DNA of 64,000 nucleotides from Neoaquamicrobium sediminum (lineage in GTDB: Bacteria > Pseudomonadota > Alphaproteobacteria > Rhizobiales > Rhizobiaceae). Under the pieces are notes generated by a model. That model searched no databases. It was not told the origin of the DNA and worked only from the letters and a program-made list of their open reading frames with translations. The DNA lies in the NCBI RefSeq assembly GCF_013240295.1, contig NZ_JABETK010000002.1, forward strand, positions 682,001-746,000, read 5' to 3'. The translations under genes and the position numbers were made by a program. This document shows positions 49,903 through 63,042 of this stretch, piece after piece (positions within the stretch are counted from its first letter, which is position 1; each line of letters starts with the position of its first letter).

Positions 49903-51158
49903 TGTCAGTCCGCCGTCTCGCAGAAGCCAGCGTCCAGCCAGCCAGCTTCGCCTTCAACAAGGCGAACACGGCGTGGGCCAAACAAACCATCAAGAAATAT
50001 CCGGTTGGTCGGCAGCAGTCGGCCGTCATACCCTTGCTCATGCGCGCGCAGGAGCAGGACGGCTGGGTGACGCGCTCGGCCATCGAGCATGTCGCCGACA
50101 TGCTGGACATGCCCTATATCCGCGTGCTCGAGGTCGCGACGTTCTACACGCAGTTCCAGTTGAAGCCGGTGGGCACCCGCGCCCATGTGCAGGTCTGCGG
50201 CACGACGCCCTGCATGCTGCGCGGCTCCGAAGCGCTGATGGACGTCTGCCGCTCGAAGATCCATGCCGAGCAGTTCCACACCAACGAAGACGGCACGCTG
50301 TCCTGGGAAGAAGTGGAATGCCTCGGCGCCTGCGTGAACGCGCCGATGGTCATGATCTTCAAGGACGCCTATGAGGACCTGACGCCGGAGCGGCTGGCCG
50401 AGATCATCGACGAGTTCGAGGCCGGCAAGGGCGCATCGGTTCCGACCGGCCCGCAGAACGGCCGCACCTTCTCGGCACCGCAATCCGGCCTGACCTCGCT
50501 GACCGACGAGCAGGCCGTGCTGAAGTCGACCCGCGACAAGGCCGCGAAGACCGCCGGCAAGTCGCAGAAGGCGGAAGCAAACCAGGTGCCGCCGACGCAG
50601 GCCGCCAAACCGAAGACGGACGCTCCCGAGACGAACCCGGCGATCAAGTCGCCGTCGAAGGTGAAGGTGAGCGCGAGCGTCGAGAAGTCCGCCAGCGTCA
50701 AGGCGCCGAAGGAGAACAGGGCAGCTGCCGACAAGGCCGACCCGGCTGTCGAGAAGTCCGACAAGGGGCGCACGCATCCGGACAAGCACGCCGATGCGGC
50801 GTACGCCTTCAAGGCGCCGGAGACCAAGCGAAGCAAGCCGGCTGCGAAAGCCGAAACGCAAGTGGCTCCGTCGCTGGAAGACAAGAACCGGCCGGCTGCG
50901 GTCGAGCGACCGGCGCAGCCCGACGATCTTAAGCTGATCTCGGGCGTCGGCCCGAAACTCGAAGGCGTTCTCAACGGTCTCGGCATCTATACCTACGCGC
51001 AGGTCGCGTCGTGGAAGAAGGCCGAACGCGACTGGGTCGACGGCTATCTCAGGTTCAAGGGCCGGATCGAGCGCGACGACTGGGTGAAACAGGCCAAGGC
51101 GCTCGCCAAGGGCGGTGAGGCCGAATACATCCGCGTCTTCGGCAAGAAGCCGCGCTAA
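49902..51158 (+). CDS. nuoE: NADH:quinone oxidoreductase subunit E with C-terminal helix-hairpin-helix domain
   Basis: A 418-residue subunit, more than twice the usual ~160-240. The core (1-180) is the 24-kDa-type protein with the N1a 2Fe-2S ligands Cys99, Cys104, Cys140 and Cys144. Residues 185-338 are an Ala/Lys/Pro-rich disordered linker, and residues 339-418 a compact domain opening [20 protein letters not shown], a helix-hairpin-helix-like motif. The same domain, about two-thirds identical by eye, forms the end of the separate gene at 52531. Long NuoE forms of this type are, as far as I recall, seen in other Rhizobiales; the role of the extension is unknown. Starts on the nuoD stop. Confidence 0.95.
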   Translation: MSVRRLAEASVQPASFAFNKANTAWAKQTIKKYPVGRQQSAVIPLLMRAQEQDGWVTRSAIEHVADMLDMPYIRVLEVATFYTQFQLKPVGTRAHVQVCGTTPCMLRGSEALMDVCRSKIHAEQFHTNEDGTLSWEEVECLGACVNAPMVMIFKDAYEDLTPERLAEIIDEFEAGKGASVPTGPQNGRTFSAPQSGLTSLTDEQAVLKSTRDKAAKTAGKSQKAEANQVPPTQAAKPKTDAPETNPAIKSPSKVKVSASVEKSASVKAPKENRAAADKADPAVEKSDKGRTHPDKHADAAYAFKAPETKRSKPAAKAETQVAPSLEDKNRPAAVERPAQPDDLKLISGVGPKLEGVLNGLGIYTYAQVASWKKAERDWVDGYLRFKGRIERDDWVKQAKALAKGGEAEYIRVFGKKPR

Positions 51159-51169
51159 GGGGGTTAGAG

Positions 51170-52472
<1,303 letters not shown>

Positions 52473-52530
52473 CAAGGGAAACGGCCTGACGCAGGGTGCG
52501 ACCGACAAGACGGCGACGCCCAACGGAACG

Positions 52531-53133
52531 ATGCCTGAGATGAGCAAGAGCCAGGAAACCACAACGGCCTACGATGCCGCCATGCCGCAGGAGATTGCTG
52601 GTGCGATCAACCTGATGGCGCATCCGTTCGCGGGCGCCGCCGCCATGGGCGCGCTGGGCGTCGGCCTTGCGGGCCAGGCCATGGGCATGTGGCTTGGTGC
52701 CATGGCCGGCGCTGCCGAAGTCTCGCAGCGGCTGATGCAGGGCCTCTCGGACGAGGTGGCGCCAGCGCCGCGTCCTGCTGCGAAGCCGGCTCCGCTCAAG
52801 CTCGTCGTGTCACGGCCAGCGCAGGACAGGAAGCCTGCGACTATCGCCAAGGCGAAGGCCCCGGCGCGCAAGGTTGCGCAAACGGCCAAGGCTCTGGCAG
52901 GAAAGCCGGCACCGATGGAGAAGCCGGCGCAGCCGGATGACCTCAAGGCGATCGGCGGGATTGGGCCGAAGCTGGAAAAGGTGCTGAACGAACTCGGCAT
53001 CTGGACATACGGGCAGGTGGCCGCGTTGCAGCCGGCGGAGCTTGCCTGGCTGGACGATCATCTGGGATTTGCCGGCCGCATCGGCCGCGACGATTGGGTC
53101 GGGCAGGCGAAGGCGCTTTCGGCAGACGCGTGA
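52531..53133 (+). CDS. helix-hairpin-helix domain protein within the complex I operon
   Basis: A 200-residue protein between nuoF and nuoG. The first 30 residues are polar; about residues 31-70 form an Ala/Gly/Met-rich hydrophobic stretch (GAAAMGALGVGLAGQAMGMW) that could be a membrane or amphipathic helix. An Ala/Pro/Lys linker follows, and residues 134-200 repeat the NuoE C-terminal domain (QPDDLKAIGGIGPKLEKVLN, then GRDDWVGQAKAL). This looks like a diverged duplicate of that domain attached to a different N-terminus. The start could be 52531 or 52540; neither has a strong ribosome site. It may assist assembly or tethering of complex I; this is inference. Confidence 0.85.
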   Translation: MPEMSKSQETTTAYDAAMPQEIAGAINLMAHPFAGAAAMGALGVGLAGQAMGMWLGAMAGAAEVSQRLMQGLSDEVAPAPRPAAKPAPLKLVVSRPAQDRKPATIAKAKAPARKVAQTAKALAGKPAPMEKPAQPDDLKAIGGIGPKLEKVLNELGIWTYGQVAALQPAELAWLDDHLGFAGRIGRDDWVGQAKALSADA

Positions 53134-53201
53134 CGAAGAATTTCGGCACCGGACGCGGTGCCAAAGCAAGGATTGCGGTTATTCCGCGGGGTTGAGGCGA
53201 T

Positions 53202-55283
53202 ATGGCTAGACTGAAGGTAGACGGCAAAGAGATCGAGGTTCCCGATCACTACACGCTGTTGCAGGCGGCGGAAGAGGCGGGCGCGGAAGTGCCGCGCTTC
53301 TGCTTCCACGAGCGGCTGTCGATCGCCGGCAACTGTCGCATGTGCCTCGTCGAGGTGAAGGGCGGGCCGCCCAAGCCGGCAGCCTCCTGCGCCATGGGCG
53401 TGCGCGACCTGCGCCCCGGCCCGAATGGCGAGCCGCCGGAAGTCTTCACCAACACGCCGATGGTCAAGAAGGCCCGCGAAGGCGTGATGGAATTCCTGCT
53501 CATCAACCATCCGCTCGACTGCCCGATCTGCGACCAGGGCGGCGAATGCGACCTGCAGGACCAGGCGATGGCGTTCGGTGTGGACGCCTCGCGCTACCAC
53601 GAGAACAAGCGCGCGGTCGAAGACAAGTACATCGGACCGCTGGTCAAGACGATCATGACGCGCTGCATCCACTGCACGCGTTGCGTGAGGTTCACGACGG
53701 AAGTCGCTGGAATCTCCGAGCTTGGCCTGATCGGCCGTGGCGAGGATGCCGAGATCACGACCTATCTCGAGGAGGCCATGACCTCCGAGCTGCAGGGCAA
53801 CGTGATCGACCTGTGCCCGGTCGGCGCGCTGACCTCCAAGCCCTATGCCTTCCAGGCGCGGCCGTGGGAGCTGACCAAGACCGAATCCATCGACGTGATG
53901 GACGCCGTCGGCTCGGCGATCCGCGTCGACACGCGCGGTCGCGAGGTGATGCGCATCATGCCGCGCGTCAACGAGCAGGTGAACGAGGAGTGGATCTCCG
54001 ACAAGACCCGCTTCATCTGGGACGGGCTGCGTTCGCAGCGCCTCGACCGGCCCTATATCCGCAGGGATGGCCGCCTGCAGCCGGCAAGCTGGCCGGAAGC
54101 CTTCGCGGCGATCAGGGACGCGGTGTCGAAGACCTCCGGCGACAGGATCGGCGCGATCGCCGGCGATCTGGCGACCGTCGAGGAAATGTACGCGCTGAAG
54201 CTGCTGATGGGCTCGCTCGGCTCGGCCAATATCGATTGCCGTCAGGATGGCGCTGCGCTTGACCCGGCAGCCGGCCGCTCGACCTACATCTTCAACCCGA
54301 CGATCGACGGCATCGAGGCCGCAGACGCCGTGCTCATCATCGGCGCCAATCCTCGCTTCGAGGCCTCGGTGCTCAACACGCGCATCCGCAAGCGCTGGCG
54401 CGCTGGCGATCTGCCGGTTGGCGTGATCGGCGATGTCGGCGATCTGCGTTACGACTACGAGTCGCTGGGCGCTGGTTCCGAAACGCTGGCCCAGCTCGCC
54501 GACGGCTCGATCAAGTTCCTCTCGGTGCTGAAGAAGGCGAAGCGCCCGCTCATCATCGTCGGCCAGGGTGCATTGGCGCGTTCCGACGGCGCTTCGGTGC
54601 TGTCGCTGGCAGCGAAGATCGCAACCGACGTTCAGGCAGTGTCCGATGATTGGAACGGCTTTGCTGTGCTCCACACGGCCGCCGCGCGCGTTGGTGGGCT
54701 AGACCTCGGCTTCGTGCCGGGCGAGGGCGGCAAGGACGCCTCCGCCATGATGGGCGCGCTCGACGTGCTGTTCCTGCTCGGCGCCGACGAGTTCGACATG
54801 AACGCGATCGGCAATGCCTTCACCGTCTATGTGGGCAGCCACGGCGATGCCGGCGCACACCGCGCCGACGTGATCTTGCCGGGCGCGACATACACGGAGA
54901 AGTCGGGCACCTATGTGAACGTCGAAGGCCGCGTGCAGATGACGAACCGCGCCGGCTTCGCGCCCGGCGACGCCAAGGAAGACTGGGCGATCCTGCGTGC
55001 GCTTTCCGACGTGCTGGGCCACAAGCTGCCCTTCGATTCGCTGCCGCAGCTTCGCGCGAAGCTCTACGAGGACTTCCCGCATTTCGCGGGCATCGACGAG
55101 ATCGCGGCCGGCGCGCCGGGCGAGATCGCGGCACTCGTGAAGAAGCCCGGAAGGCTTTCCAAGACGCCGTTTGCGTCGCCGGTGAAAGACTTCTATCTGA
55201 CGAACCCGATCGCCCGGGCCTCGGCCGTCATGGCCGAATGCTCGGCTTTGGCGAAGGGCGGCTTCAAGCAGGCGGCCGAGTAG
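53202..55283 (+). CDS. nuoG: NADH:quinone oxidoreductase subunit G
   Basis: A 693-residue subunit (75-kDa type). N-terminal 2Fe-2S cluster ligands Cys34, Cys45, Cys48 and Cys63; then a 4Fe-4S site with His103, Cys107, Cys110 and Cys116; then Cys155, Cys158, Cys161 and Cys205 for N4. The rest is a molybdopterin-oxidoreductase-like domain without cofactor, with [15 protein letters not shown] and [20 protein letters not shown]. It relays electrons along the peripheral arm. Start ATG at 53202. Confidence 0.97.
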   Translation: MARLKVDGKEIEVPDHYTLLQAAEEAGAEVPRFCFHERLSIAGNCRMCLVEVKGGPPKPAASCAMGVRDLRPGPNGEPPEVFTNTPMVKKAREGVMEFLLINHPLDCPICDQGGECDLQDQAMAFGVDASRYHENKRAVEDKYIGPLVKTIMTRCIHCTRCVRFTTEVAGISELGLIGRGEDAEITTYLEEAMTSELQGNVIDLCPVGALTSKPYAFQARPWELTKTESIDVMDAVGSAIRVDTRGREVMRIMPRVNEQVNEEWISDKTRFIWDGLRSQRLDRPYIRRDGRLQPASWPEAFAAIRDAVSKTSGDRIGAIAGDLATVEEMYALKLLMGSLGSANIDCRQDGAALDPAAGRSTYIFNPTIDGIEAADAVLIIGANPRFEASVLNTRIRKRWRAGDLPVGVIGDVGDLRYDYESLGAGSETLAQLADGSIKFLSVLKKAKRPLIIVGQGALARSDGASVLSLAAKIATDVQAVSDDWNGFAVLHTAAARVGGLDLGFVPGEGGKDASAMMGALDVLFLLGADEFDMNAIGNAFTVYVGSHGDAGAHRADVILPGATYTEKSGTYVNVEGRVQMTNRAGFAPGDAKEDWAILRALSDVLGHKLPFDSLPQLRAKLYEDFPHFAGIDEIAAGAPGEIAALVKKPGRLSKTPFASPVKDFYLTNPIARASAVMAECSALAKGGFKQAAE

Positions 55284-55295
55284 GGGCGGGGACTG

Positions 55296-56345
55296 ATGGA
55301 ATCCTTTTTCGCATATTACGTGCTGCCGGCACTCATCATCCTGGGCAAGTCGGTCCTGCTGATCGTCGTCCTGCTGATCCTTGTCGCTTATCTGCTTTAC
55401 GCCGACCGCAAGATCTGGGCTGCCGTGCAGCTTCGCCGCGGTCCCAACGTGGTCGGTCCGTGGGGCCTGCTGCAGGCCTTCGCCGACCTTTTGAAGTTCG
55501 TCTTCAAGGAGCCGGTAATCCCGTCGGGTGCCAACAAGGGCGTGTTCCTGCTCGCGCCGCTGGTCTCTGCGGTGCTGGCGATCTCGGCCTGGGCGGTGAT
55601 CCCCGTCTCAGAGGGCTGGGCGATCGCGACGGTCAATATCGGCATCCTCTACGTCTTCGCCATCTCGTCACTCGAGGTCTATGGCGTCATCATGGGCGGC
55701 TGGGCGTCGAACTCGAAATATCCGTTCCTCGGCGCGCTACGCTCGGCCGCGCAGATGGTGTCTTATGAAGTCTCGATCGGCTTCGTTATCGTCACCGTTC
55801 TTTTGTGCGTGGGTTCGCTGAACCTGACCGACATCGTGCTTGCGCAGCGCGACGGCCTAGGCACCACCATCGGGCTGCCCAACTCGTTCCTCGACTGGCA
55901 CTGGCTGGCGCTGTTCCCGATGTTCGTCATCTTCTTCATCTCGGCGCTGGCCGAGACGAACCGCCCGCCCTTCGACCTCGTGGAGGCCGAGTCGGAACTC
56001 GTCGCCGGCCACATGATCGAATATTCGTCGACGCCGTTCCTGCTGTTCTTCCTCGGCGAATACGTCGCGATCGTGCTGATGTGCGCGCTGGCCACGATCC
56101 TGTTCCTGGGAGGCTGGCTGCCGCCGTTCGATTTCGCGCCGTTCACCTGGGTTCCGGGCGTCATCTGGTTCGTGCTCAAGGTCTGCATGATGTTCTTCAT
56201 GTTCGCGATGGTGAAGGCCTTCGTGCCACGCTACCGCTACGACCAGCTCATGCGCCTTGGCTGGAAGGTATTCCTGCCTATCTCCCTGTTCATGGTCGTC
56301 GCGACCGCCACCTTCCTCAAGGTCTGGGAGCTGATGGTCGCATGA
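55296..56345 (+). CDS. nuoH: NADH:quinone oxidoreductase subunit H
   Basis: A 349-residue membrane subunit (ND1 type) with about eight helices. The quinone-chamber motifs are present: [21 protein letters not shown], then the acidic loop [22 protein letters not shown] that links the quinone site to the proton channels. The [20 protein letters not shown] segment follows. The stop overlaps a small downstream gene by ATGA, so translation is coupled. Confidence 0.97.
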   Translation: MESFFAYYVLPALIILGKSVLLIVVLLILVAYLLYADRKIWAAVQLRRGPNVVGPWGLLQAFADLLKFVFKEPVIPSGANKGVFLLAPLVSAVLAISAWAVIPVSEGWAIATVNIGILYVFAISSLEVYGVIMGGWASNSKYPFLGALRSAAQMVSYEVSIGFVIVTVLLCVGSLNLTDIVLAQRDGLGTTIGLPNSFLDWHWLALFPMFVIFFISALAETNRPPFDLVEAESELVAGHMIEYSSTPFLLFFLGEYVAIVLMCALATILFLGGWLPPFDFAPFTWVPGVIWFVLKVCMMFFMFAMVKAFVPRYRYDQLMRLGWKVFLPISLFMVVATATFLKVWELMVA

Positions 56346-56638
56346 GCGCGAGCCTGACAGGCGCCTTCATCGGACTGCTGCTTGGCGTGGCGAGCATGAT
56401 CTTCATGCGCGTGCTCGCCGGCAGGGTCGAGCTTCCAGAGACGAAGCGCGCGCTCACCGTTTCCGGCATCGTCCAGATCGTGCTGCTGCCGATCGTGGGC
56501 TGGTTCGCCGGCTCTCTTTTGCTGGAGAATAGGAAATGTCCGCTCTCGCACAAGCCGCCAAATCGCTGCTCCTGGCTGAGTTCGTCGGGGCCTTCTTCCT
56601 CTCGATGCGGCAGTTCTTCGCTCCCAAGGCGACGCTGA
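56342..56638 (+). CDS. small membrane protein between nuoH and nuoI
   Basis: A 98-residue frame that begins on the nuoH stop (ATGA overlap). The first 66 residues look like a real two-helix membrane protein: [23 protein letters not shown], then [30 protein letters not shown]. The last 30 residues overlap nuoI in another frame and are Ser/Arg/Pro-rich, so the true end may be earlier. No known complex I subunit matches. Either a small accessory protein of complex I in this lineage or a coupling leader for nuoI. Confidence 0.6.
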   Translation: MSASLTGAFIGLLLGVASMIFMRVLAGRVELPETKRALTVSGIVQIVLLPIVGWFAGSLLLENRKCPLSHKPPNRCSWLSSSGPSSSRCGSSSLPRRR

Positions 56639-57027
56639 ACTATCCCAACGAGAAGGGCCCGGTCTCGGCGCGTTTCCGTGGCGAGCACGCGCTGCGCCGC
56701 TATCCCAACGGCGAGGAACGCTGCATCGCGTGCAAGCTCTGCGAGGCGATATGCCCGGCGCAGGCGATCACCATCGAGGCCGGGCCGCGCCGCAACGACG
56801 GCACGCGCCGCACGGTGCGCTACGACATCGACATGGTGAAGTGCATCTATTGCGGCTTCTGCCAGGAAGCCTGCCCGGTCGACGCCATCGTCGAGGGGCC
56901 GAACTTCGAGTTCGCGACGGAGACGCGCGAGGAACTTTACTACGACAAGGACAAGCTGCTCGCCAATGGCGACCGCTGGGAGCGCGAGATCGCGCGCAAT
57001 CTGGAAGTGGATGCGCCCTATCGATAG
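56536..57027 (+). CDS. nuoI: NADH:quinone oxidoreductase subunit I
   Basis: A 163-residue ferredoxin-like subunit (TYKY type) with two 4Fe-4S clusters, N6a and N6b: C63-x2-C66-x2-C69-x3-C73 ([12 protein letters not shown]) and C103-x2-C106-x2-C109-x3-C113 ([12 protein letters not shown]). It passes electrons towards NuoB. The 125 bases after it, before nuoJ, are the longest gap in the operon and hold no gene that I can see. Confidence 0.97.
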   Translation: MSALAQAAKSLLLAEFVGAFFLSMRQFFAPKATLNYPNEKGPVSARFRGEHALRRYPNGEERCIACKLCEAICPAQAITIEAGPRRNDGTRRTVRYDIDMVKCIYCGFCQEACPVDAIVEGPNFEFATETREELYYDKDKLLANGDRWEREIARNLEVDAPYR

Positions 57028-57152
57028 GGCGTCACGAGTGGACGCGCCGGGGCGGCTCGTCTAAGAGACACGCGGATTCGCGGCCCGGAGGCGGGCGCGG
57101 CCGGAGAGGGGCAGGGCGTTACGTCCGCTCTTGAAAGGAACCGGGGGAACCC

Positions 57153-57773
57153 ATGCTGACAGGACTCGAGGCGATATTCTTTTATCTGTTCGCCTTCATC
57201 GCGGTCGCGGCGGCCTTCATGGTCATCTCGGCCCGCAACCCCGTGCACTCCGTGCTCTATCTGATCCTGACGTTCTTCAACGCGGCAGCACTCTTCCTGC
57301 TGACTGGCGCTGAGTTCCTCGCCGTCATCCTGCTGGTCGTCTATGTCGGCGCGGTGGCCGTGCTGTTCCTGTTCGTGGTCATGATGCTCGACGTCGATTT
57401 CGTCGAACTGAAGCAGGGCGCGCTGCAATATGCGCCGGTGGGCGCCATGGTCGGCCTCATCCTGGCGGCCGAACTCATCATCGTACTGGGCGGCTATACC
57501 TTCACGCCGGAACTGGCGAGCGAGATCGCGCGGCCGATACCGGCGCTGACCGAGCGGCACAACACCGCCGCGCTCGGCGACATTCTCTACACGGATTACA
57601 TCTACTTCTTCCAGATCGCGGGTCTCGTGCTGTTGGTCGCCATGATCGGCGCCATCGTGCTGACCCTGCGCCACAAGCCGGGCGTCAAGCGCCAGGAGAT
57701 CGGTGCGCAGGTGCGGCGCACGCCGCAGACCTCGATCGAGGTCAAGAAGGTCGAGACGGGCAAGGGACTCTGA
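57153..57773 (+). CDS. nuoJ: NADH:quinone oxidoreductase subunit J
   Basis: A 206-residue membrane subunit (ND6 type) with five hydrophobic helices, including the conserved [28 protein letters not shown] segment (the pi-bulge helix that gates coupling). The C-terminal 40 residues are a charged cytoplasmic tail ([20 protein letters not shown]). Start at 57153 with GGGGGAACCC upstream, a modest ribosome site. Confidence 0.96.
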   Translation: MLTGLEAIFFYLFAFIAVAAAFMVISARNPVHSVLYLILTFFNAAALFLLTGAEFLAVILLVVYVGAVAVLFLFVVMMLDVDFVELKQGALQYAPVGAMVGLILAAELIIVLGGYTFTPELASEIARPIPALTERHNTAALGDILYTDYIYFFQIAGLVLLVAMIGAIVLTLRHKPGVKRQEIGAQVRRTPQTSIEVKKVETGKGL

Positions 57774-57778
57774 GTGTC

Positions 57779-58087
57779 ATGGAAGTCGGCATCGCGCACT
57801 TTCTCACCGTATCGGCAATCCTGTTCACGCTCGGCGTGTTCGGCATCTTCCTGAACAGGAAGAACGTCATCGTCATCCTGATGTCGATCGAGCTGATCCT
57901 GCTCGCGGTGAACATAAACTTCGTCGCCTTCTCGGCGGCGCTCGGCGACCTCGTCGGACAGGTCTTCGCGCTGTTCGTGCTGACGGTGGCAGCGGCCGAG
58001 GCCGCGATCGGACTTGCAATTCTCGTCGTCTTCTTCCGCAACCGCGGTTCGATTGCCGTCGAAGACGTCAACATGATGAAGGGCTGA
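57779..58087 (+). CDS. nuoK: NADH:quinone oxidoreductase subunit K
   Basis: A 102-residue membrane subunit (ND4L type) with three helices; the two conserved glutamates lie in [18 protein letters not shown] and in [19 protein letters not shown], where they belong to the proton path. [17 protein letters not shown] is typical. It starts 6 bases after nuoJ and is followed 8 bases later by nuoL. Confidence 0.97.
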   Translation: MEVGIAHFLTVSAILFTLGVFGIFLNRKNVIVILMSIELILLAVNINFVAFSAALGDLVGQVFALFVLTVAAAEAAIGLAILVVFFRNRGSIAVEDVNMMKG

Positions 58088-58094
58088 GCGGATC

Positions 58095-60077
58095 ATGTAT
58101 CACGCGATCGTCTTCCTTCCGCTTCTCGGCTTTCTGATCGCCGGCCTGTTCGGCCGGTCGATCGGCGCGAAGGCGTCGGAATATATCACCTCAGGCTTCC
58201 TCATCATTGCGGCCGCGCTGTCGTGGCTGGCTTTCTTCACGGTCGGTTTCGGCGACGGCGAGGCTTTCACCGTGCCGGTGCTGCGCTTCATCCAGTCGGG
58301 CGGTCTCGATGTTGCCTGGGCGCTGCGCATCGACACGCTGACGGTGGTCATGCTGGTCGTGGTCAACACGGTCTCGGCGCTCGTGCACGTCTATTCGATT
58401 GGCTACATGCATCACGACCCGCACCGGCCGCGCTTCTTCGCCTATCTGTCGCTGTTCACCTTCGCCATGCTGATGCTGGTGACGGCCGACAACCTGGTGC
58501 AGATGTTCTTCGGCTGGGAGGGCGTGGGTCTCGCCTCCTACCTGCTGATCGGTTTCTGGTTCAAGAAGCCGTCGGCCAATGCCGCGGCCATCAAGGCCTT
58601 CGTGGTCAACCGCGTCGGCGACTTCGGGTTCCTGCTCGGCCTGTTCGGCGTGTTTGTGCTGTTCGGTTCGGTGAATTTCGACACGATCTTCGCCAGCGCG
58701 GCCGCGGTCGCCGAGAATCCGGACGCTTCGGGTGAGGCGATCTTTACGTTCCTCGGCTGGTCGCTGACGCAGGGCGGCGCGCTGACGGCGATCTGTCTGC
58801 TGCTGTTCATGGGCGCCATGGGTAAGTCGGCGCAGGTGCCGCTGCACACCTGGCTGCCGGACGCGATGGAAGGTCCGACCCCGGTCTCCGCGCTCATCCA
58901 TGCCGCCACCATGGTGACGGCTGGCGTGTTCATGCTGGCACGGCTTTCGCCGATCTTCGAACTGTCCCACGCGGCCCTGCTGTTCGTGACGTTCATCGGC
59001 GCCTTCACCGCCTTCTTTGCGGCGACGGTTGGCCTCGTGCAGAACGACATCAAGCGCGTCATCGCCTATTCGACCTGCTCGCAGCTCGGCTACATGTTCG
59101 TTGCGCTCGGCATGGGCTTCTACTCGGCGGCGATCTTCCACCTGTTCACGCATGCCTTCTTCAAGGCGCTGCTGTTCCTGGGCTCGGGTTCCGTCATCCA
59201 CGCCGTCTCCGACGAGCAGGACATGCGCAAGATGGGCGGGCTGCGCAAGCTGATCCCGACCACCTACTGGATGATGGTCATCGGCACGCTGGCGCTCACC
59301 GGCGTCGGCATCCCGCTGACGGTGATCGGCACCGCCGGCTTCTTCTCCAAGGACGCGATCATCGAGGGCGCGTTCGCCGGACACAACGGCCTGGCGGGCT
59401 TCGCCTTCACCCTGCTGGTGGTGGCGGCCGTCTTCACCAGCTTCTATTCCTGGCGGCTGATTTTCATGACGTTCCACGGCAAGCCGCGGGCGTCGTCCGA
59501 GGTGATGCACCACGTGCATGAATCGCCGCCGGTCATGCTGGTGCCGCTCTTCATCCTGGCTGTCGGGGCGCTGTTCGCCGGTATCGTGTTCCATGACTGG
59601 TTCATCGGCTATCACCATGATGCCTTCTGGAAGGGTGCGCTGTTCATCCTGCCGGACAACCACATCCTGCACGAGTTCCACGAGGTGCCGCTGTGGGTGA
59701 AGCTCGCGCCGCTGGTCGCCATGATCGTCGGCTTCGTGACTGCCTACCGGTTCTACATCCAGTCGCCGGACGCGCCACGCCAGCTCGCCGAGCGCCATCA
59801 GGGGCTGTATCAGTTCCTGCTCAACAAGTGGTATTTCGACGAGCTCTACGACTTCATGTTCGTCAGGCCAGCGAAGCGCCTCGGCCGCTTCCTCTGGAAG
59901 AAGGGCGACGGGACGGTCATCGACGGGATGGGGCCTGACGGCATCGCAGCGCGCGTCGTCGACATCACCGACCGCGTCGTCAAGTTGCAGACCGGCTATC
60001 TCTATCACTACGCATTCGCAATGCTCATCGGCGTCGCTGCCCTCGTGACGTGGATGATGCTCGGGGGTTCCTACTGA
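58095..60077 (+). CDS. nuoL: NADH:quinone oxidoreductase subunit L
   Basis: A 660-residue antiporter-like subunit (ND5 type) with about 15 helices. Conserved: [17 protein letters not shown] with the key Glu, [32 protein letters not shown], and the broken-helix region. The C-terminal section carries the long lateral helix (from about residue 540) and a final membrane helix. It pumps protons at the distal end of the membrane arm. Its stop overlaps nuoM by one base (TGATG). Confidence 0.97.
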   Translation: MYHAIVFLPLLGFLIAGLFGRSIGAKASEYITSGFLIIAAALSWLAFFTVGFGDGEAFTVPVLRFIQSGGLDVAWALRIDTLTVVMLVVVNTVSALVHVYSIGYMHHDPHRPRFFAYLSLFTFAMLMLVTADNLVQMFFGWEGVGLASYLLIGFWFKKPSANAAAIKAFVVNRVGDFGFLLGLFGVFVLFGSVNFDTIFASAAAVAENPDASGEAIFTFLGWSLTQGGALTAICLLLFMGAMGKSAQVPLHTWLPDAMEGPTPVSALIHAATMVTAGVFMLARLSPIFELSHAALLFVTFIGAFTAFFAATVGLVQNDIKRVIAYSTCSQLGYMFVALGMGFYSAAIFHLFTHAFFKALLFLGSGSVIHAVSDEQDMRKMGGLRKLIPTTYWMMVIGTLALTGVGIPLTVIGTAGFFSKDAIIEGAFAGHNGLAGFAFTLLVVAAVFTSFYSWRLIFMTFHGKPRASSEVMHHVHESPPVMLVPLFILAVGALFAGIVFHDWFIGYHHDAFWKGALFILPDNHILHEFHEVPLWVKLAPLVAMIVGFVTAYRFYIQSPDAPRQLAERHQGLYQFLLNKWYFDELYDFMFVRPAKRLGRFLWKKGDGTVIDGMGPDGIAARVVDITDRVVKLQTGYLYHYAFAMLIGVAALVTWMMLGGSY

Positions 60078-61582
60078 TGACCGACTGGCCGATTCTCTCC
60101 ACGGTCACCTTCCTGCCGCTCGTCGGCGTGTTCCTGATCCTGTTGATCAGGGACGAGGGCGCCGCCGCACGCCGCAACATCCGCAACGTTGCGCTGCTGA
60201 CGACCGTGTTCACCTTCGTGCTGTCGCTGTTCATCTGGGCCGGCTTCGATAGCGGCTATGCCGGGTTCCAGATGGTGGAGAAGGTGGAGTGGCTGGGCTC
60301 CGGCATCTCCTACCACATGGGCGTCGACGGCATTTCCATGCTGTTCGTCATCCTGATCACGTTCATCATGCCGCTGTGCATTCTGGCCTCGTGGGAGTCC
60401 GTCGAAAGCCGCGTCAAGGAATACATGATCGCCTTCCTGATCCTGGAAACGATCATGATCGGCGTGTTCTGCGCGCTCGACATCGTGCTTTTCTACGTGT
60501 TCTTCGAAGCCAGCCTCGTGCCGATGTTCATCATCATCGGCGTGTGGGGCGGCAAGCGGCGCGTCTACGCCTCGTTCAAGTTCTTCCTCTACACGCTGCT
60601 CGGCTCGGTGCTGATGCTGCTGGCCATCATGGCGATGTTCTGGCAGTCCGGAACGACCGATATCCCCACGCTGCTGACGCATGATTTCCCGGCCAGCATG
60701 CAGACATGGCTGTGGCTTGCCTTCTTCGCATCGTTTGCCGTGAAGATGCCGATGTGGCCGGTGCACACCTGGCTGCCGGACGCGCACGTGGAGGCACCCA
60801 CGGCCGGCTCGGTCATCCTGGCGGCGATCCTGTTGAAGATGGGCGGCTACGGCTTCCTGCGCTTCTCGCTGCCGATGTTCCCGGATGCTTCGCTCTATTT
60901 CCAGCCATTCGTGTTCACGCTCTCGATCGTCGCCATCATCTACACCTCGCTGGTGGCGCTGATGCAGGAAGACATCAAGAAGCTGATCGCCTACTCGTCG
61001 GTCGCCCACATGGGCTATGTGACCATGGGCATCTTCGCGATGAACGTCGAAGGCATCCAGGGCGGCATCTTCCAGATGCTGTCGCACGGGCTGGTTTCCG
61101 GCGCGCTGTTCCTGTGCGTGGGCGTCGTCTATGACCGTATGCACACCCGCGAGATCGACGCTTATGGCGGCCTCGTCAACAACATGCCGAAATACGCTGT
61201 CGTGTTCCTGATCTTCACCATGGCCAATGTGGGCCTGCCGGGCACCTCCGGCTTCGTCGGCGAGTTCCTGACGCTGCTTGGCGTGTTCCGCGTGAACACC
61301 TGGGTCGCGCTGTTCGCCGCGACCGGCGTGATCCTGTCTGCCGCCTACGCGCTGTGGCTCTACCGCAGGGTGGTGTTCGGCGCGCTGACGAAGGAAAGCC
61401 TGAAGGGCCTGCTGGACCTCTCGACGCGCGAGAAGGTGATCATCTATCCGCTGGTGTTCTTCGTCATCCTCTTCGGTGTCTACCCAGCACCCGTCCTCGA
61501 CGTGACGGCCGCTTCGGTCGACGCGCTTGTCAACAATGTAACGCTGTCGATCGAGGCCACCCAGGCCGCGACGCTGCGCTAG
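60077..61582 (+). CDS. nuoM: NADH:quinone oxidoreductase subunit M
   Basis: A 501-residue antiporter-like subunit (ND4 type) with about 14 helices. Conserved: [21 protein letters not shown] with the key Glu, [27 protein letters not shown] with the lysine of the proton path, and [16 protein letters not shown]. The start at 60077 is chosen because of the TGATG overlap with nuoL; a further upstream start would extend into nuoL coding sequence. Confidence 0.97.
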   Translation: MTDWPILSTVTFLPLVGVFLILLIRDEGAAARRNIRNVALLTTVFTFVLSLFIWAGFDSGYAGFQMVEKVEWLGSGISYHMGVDGISMLFVILITFIMPLCILASWESVESRVKEYMIAFLILETIMIGVFCALDIVLFYVFFEASLVPMFIIIGVWGGKRRVYASFKFFLYTLLGSVLMLLAIMAMFWQSGTTDIPTLLTHDFPASMQTWLWLAFFASFAVKMPMWPVHTWLPDAHVEAPTAGSVILAAILLKMGGYGFLRFSLPMFPDASLYFQPFVFTLSIVAIIYTSLVALMQEDIKKLIAYSSVAHMGYVTMGIFAMNVEGIQGGIFQMLSHGLVSGALFLCVGVVYDRMHTREIDAYGGLVNNMPKYAVVFLIFTMANVGLPGTSGFVGEFLTLLGVFRVNTWVALFAATGVILSAAYALWLYRRVVFGALTKESLKGLLDLSTREKVIIYPLVFFVILFGVYPAPVLDVTAASVDALVNNVTLSIEATQAATLR

Positions 61583-61600
61583 GAAGCCGGAACGGACATC

Positions 61601-63037
61601 ATGACGGCAGAACTCTCCACAAGCCTCACTCTCGCGACGCCGGAACTCATCCTGGCCGTGGGTGCGATGGTGCTGCTGATGATCGGCGTCTTCTCCGGCG
61701 AACGCGCCAATACGACCGTGACCGGCCTCGCCATCGCACTGCTGATCGGTGCGGGAGGCTGGATGCTGGTTTTCACCGGCGACGGAGAAGCCTTTGGCGG
61801 CGCCTTTGTCAGCGACCCGTTCGCGCGCTTCATGAAGGTGCTGACGCTGATCGGCTCCGTGGTGACGCTGATCATGTCGGTCGGCTTCGCCCGCGAGGAG
61901 AAGTTCGACAAGTTCGAGTATCCGGTGCTGATCGTGCTGGCCACCCTCGGCATGCTGCTGATGGTGTCGGCCAACGACATGATCGCGCTCTATCTCGGCC
62001 TCGAACTGCAGTCGCTTGCGCTTTACGTGATCGCCGCCATCAACCGCGACAATCTCCGCTCCACCGAGGCGGGCCTGAAATATTTCGTCCTCGGCGCGTT
62101 GTCGTCGGGCATGCTGCTCTACGGCATTAGCCTCGTGTACGGCTACACCGGCAACACCGGTTTCGAAGCGATCGCGTCTGCGCTGAGCGGCGGCGAGCGC
62201 CAGCTGGGCCTGGTGTTCGGTCTGGTCTTCGTGCTTGCCGGACTTGCCTTCAAGATCTCGGCGGTGCCGTTCCACATGTGGACGCCGGACGTCTATGAAG
62301 GCGCGCCGACGCCCGTGACGGCGTTCTTCGCCGCCGCGCCGAAGATGGCGGCAATGGCTCTGCTGGTGCGCGTGACCGTGGGCGCCTTCGAGCCGGTCGC
62401 GGCCGACTGGCAGCAGATCGTCGTCTTCGTCGCTATCGCATCGATGGTTCTCGGCGCATTCGCGGCGATCGGCCAGACGAATATCAAGCGCCTGATGGCC
62501 TATTCGTCGATCGCGCATATGGGCTTCGCGCTGGTGGGCCTTGCGGCCAACACCCAGGCCGGCGTGCGCGGCGTCGCGCTCTACATGCTGATCTATCTGA
62601 TCATGACGCTCGGAACGTTTGCCTTCATCCTCGCCATGCGGCGCGAAGAGGGCAATGTCGAGCGCATCGATGACCTGTCCGGCCTCGCATCGACCAACAC
62701 GCTGATGGCGGTCATCCTGACCATCCTGATGTTCTCGTTGGCAGGCATTCCGCCGCTCGCCGGTTTCTGGGGCAAGTGGTACGTGTTCCTGGCGGCCATG
62801 GATGCCGAACTCTATCCGCTGGCAATCATCGGCGTGCTTGCGTCGGTCGTGGGCGCCTACTACTACCTGCGCATCATCAAGATCATGTGGTTCGATCAGC
62901 CTGCCGGCGGCTTCCTGCCGATGGCGGGTGAGCTGCGGCTCGTGCTGGGCCTCTCCGGTCTGCTCGTGCTGTTCTACGCCGTTGTCGGCGGTCCGTTCGA
63001 ACGCATGGCCGAGGCTGCAGCGGCAACCTTCTTCTGA
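61601..63037 (+). CDS. nuoN: NADH:quinone oxidoreductase subunit N
   Basis: A 478-residue antiporter-like subunit (ND2 type) with about 14 helices. Conserved: [20 protein letters not shown], then [27 protein letters not shown], and [19 protein letters not shown] near the C terminus. Last gene of the nuo set; birA begins 6 bases later on the same strand and is probably read through from it. Confidence 0.97.
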   Translation: MTAELSTSLTLATPELILAVGAMVLLMIGVFSGERANTTVTGLAIALLIGAGGWMLVFTGDGEAFGGAFVSDPFARFMKVLTLIGSVVTLIMSVGFAREEKFDKFEYPVLIVLATLGMLLMVSANDMIALYLGLELQSLALYVIAAINRDNLRSTEAGLKYFVLGALSSGMLLYGISLVYGYTGNTGFEAIASALSGGERQLGLVFGLVFVLAGLAFKISAVPFHMWTPDVYEGAPTPVTAFFAAAPKMAAMALLVRVTVGAFEPVAADWQQIVVFVAIASMVLGAFAAIGQTNIKRLMAYSSIAHMGFALVGLAANTQAGVRGVALYMLIYLIMTLGTFAFILAMRREEGNVERIDDLSGLASTNTLMAVILTILMFSLAGIPPLAGFWGKWYVFLAAMDAELYPLAIIGVLASVVGAYYYLRIIKIMWFDQPAGGFLPMAGELRLVLGLSGLLVLFYAVVGGPFERMAEAAAATFF

Positions 63038-63042
63038 GCGGC

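Noticed and set aside
57028-57152. Possible palindromic repeat element between nuoI and nuoJ
   Set aside because: GC-rich with short imperfect complementarity only; no second copy found in the window.
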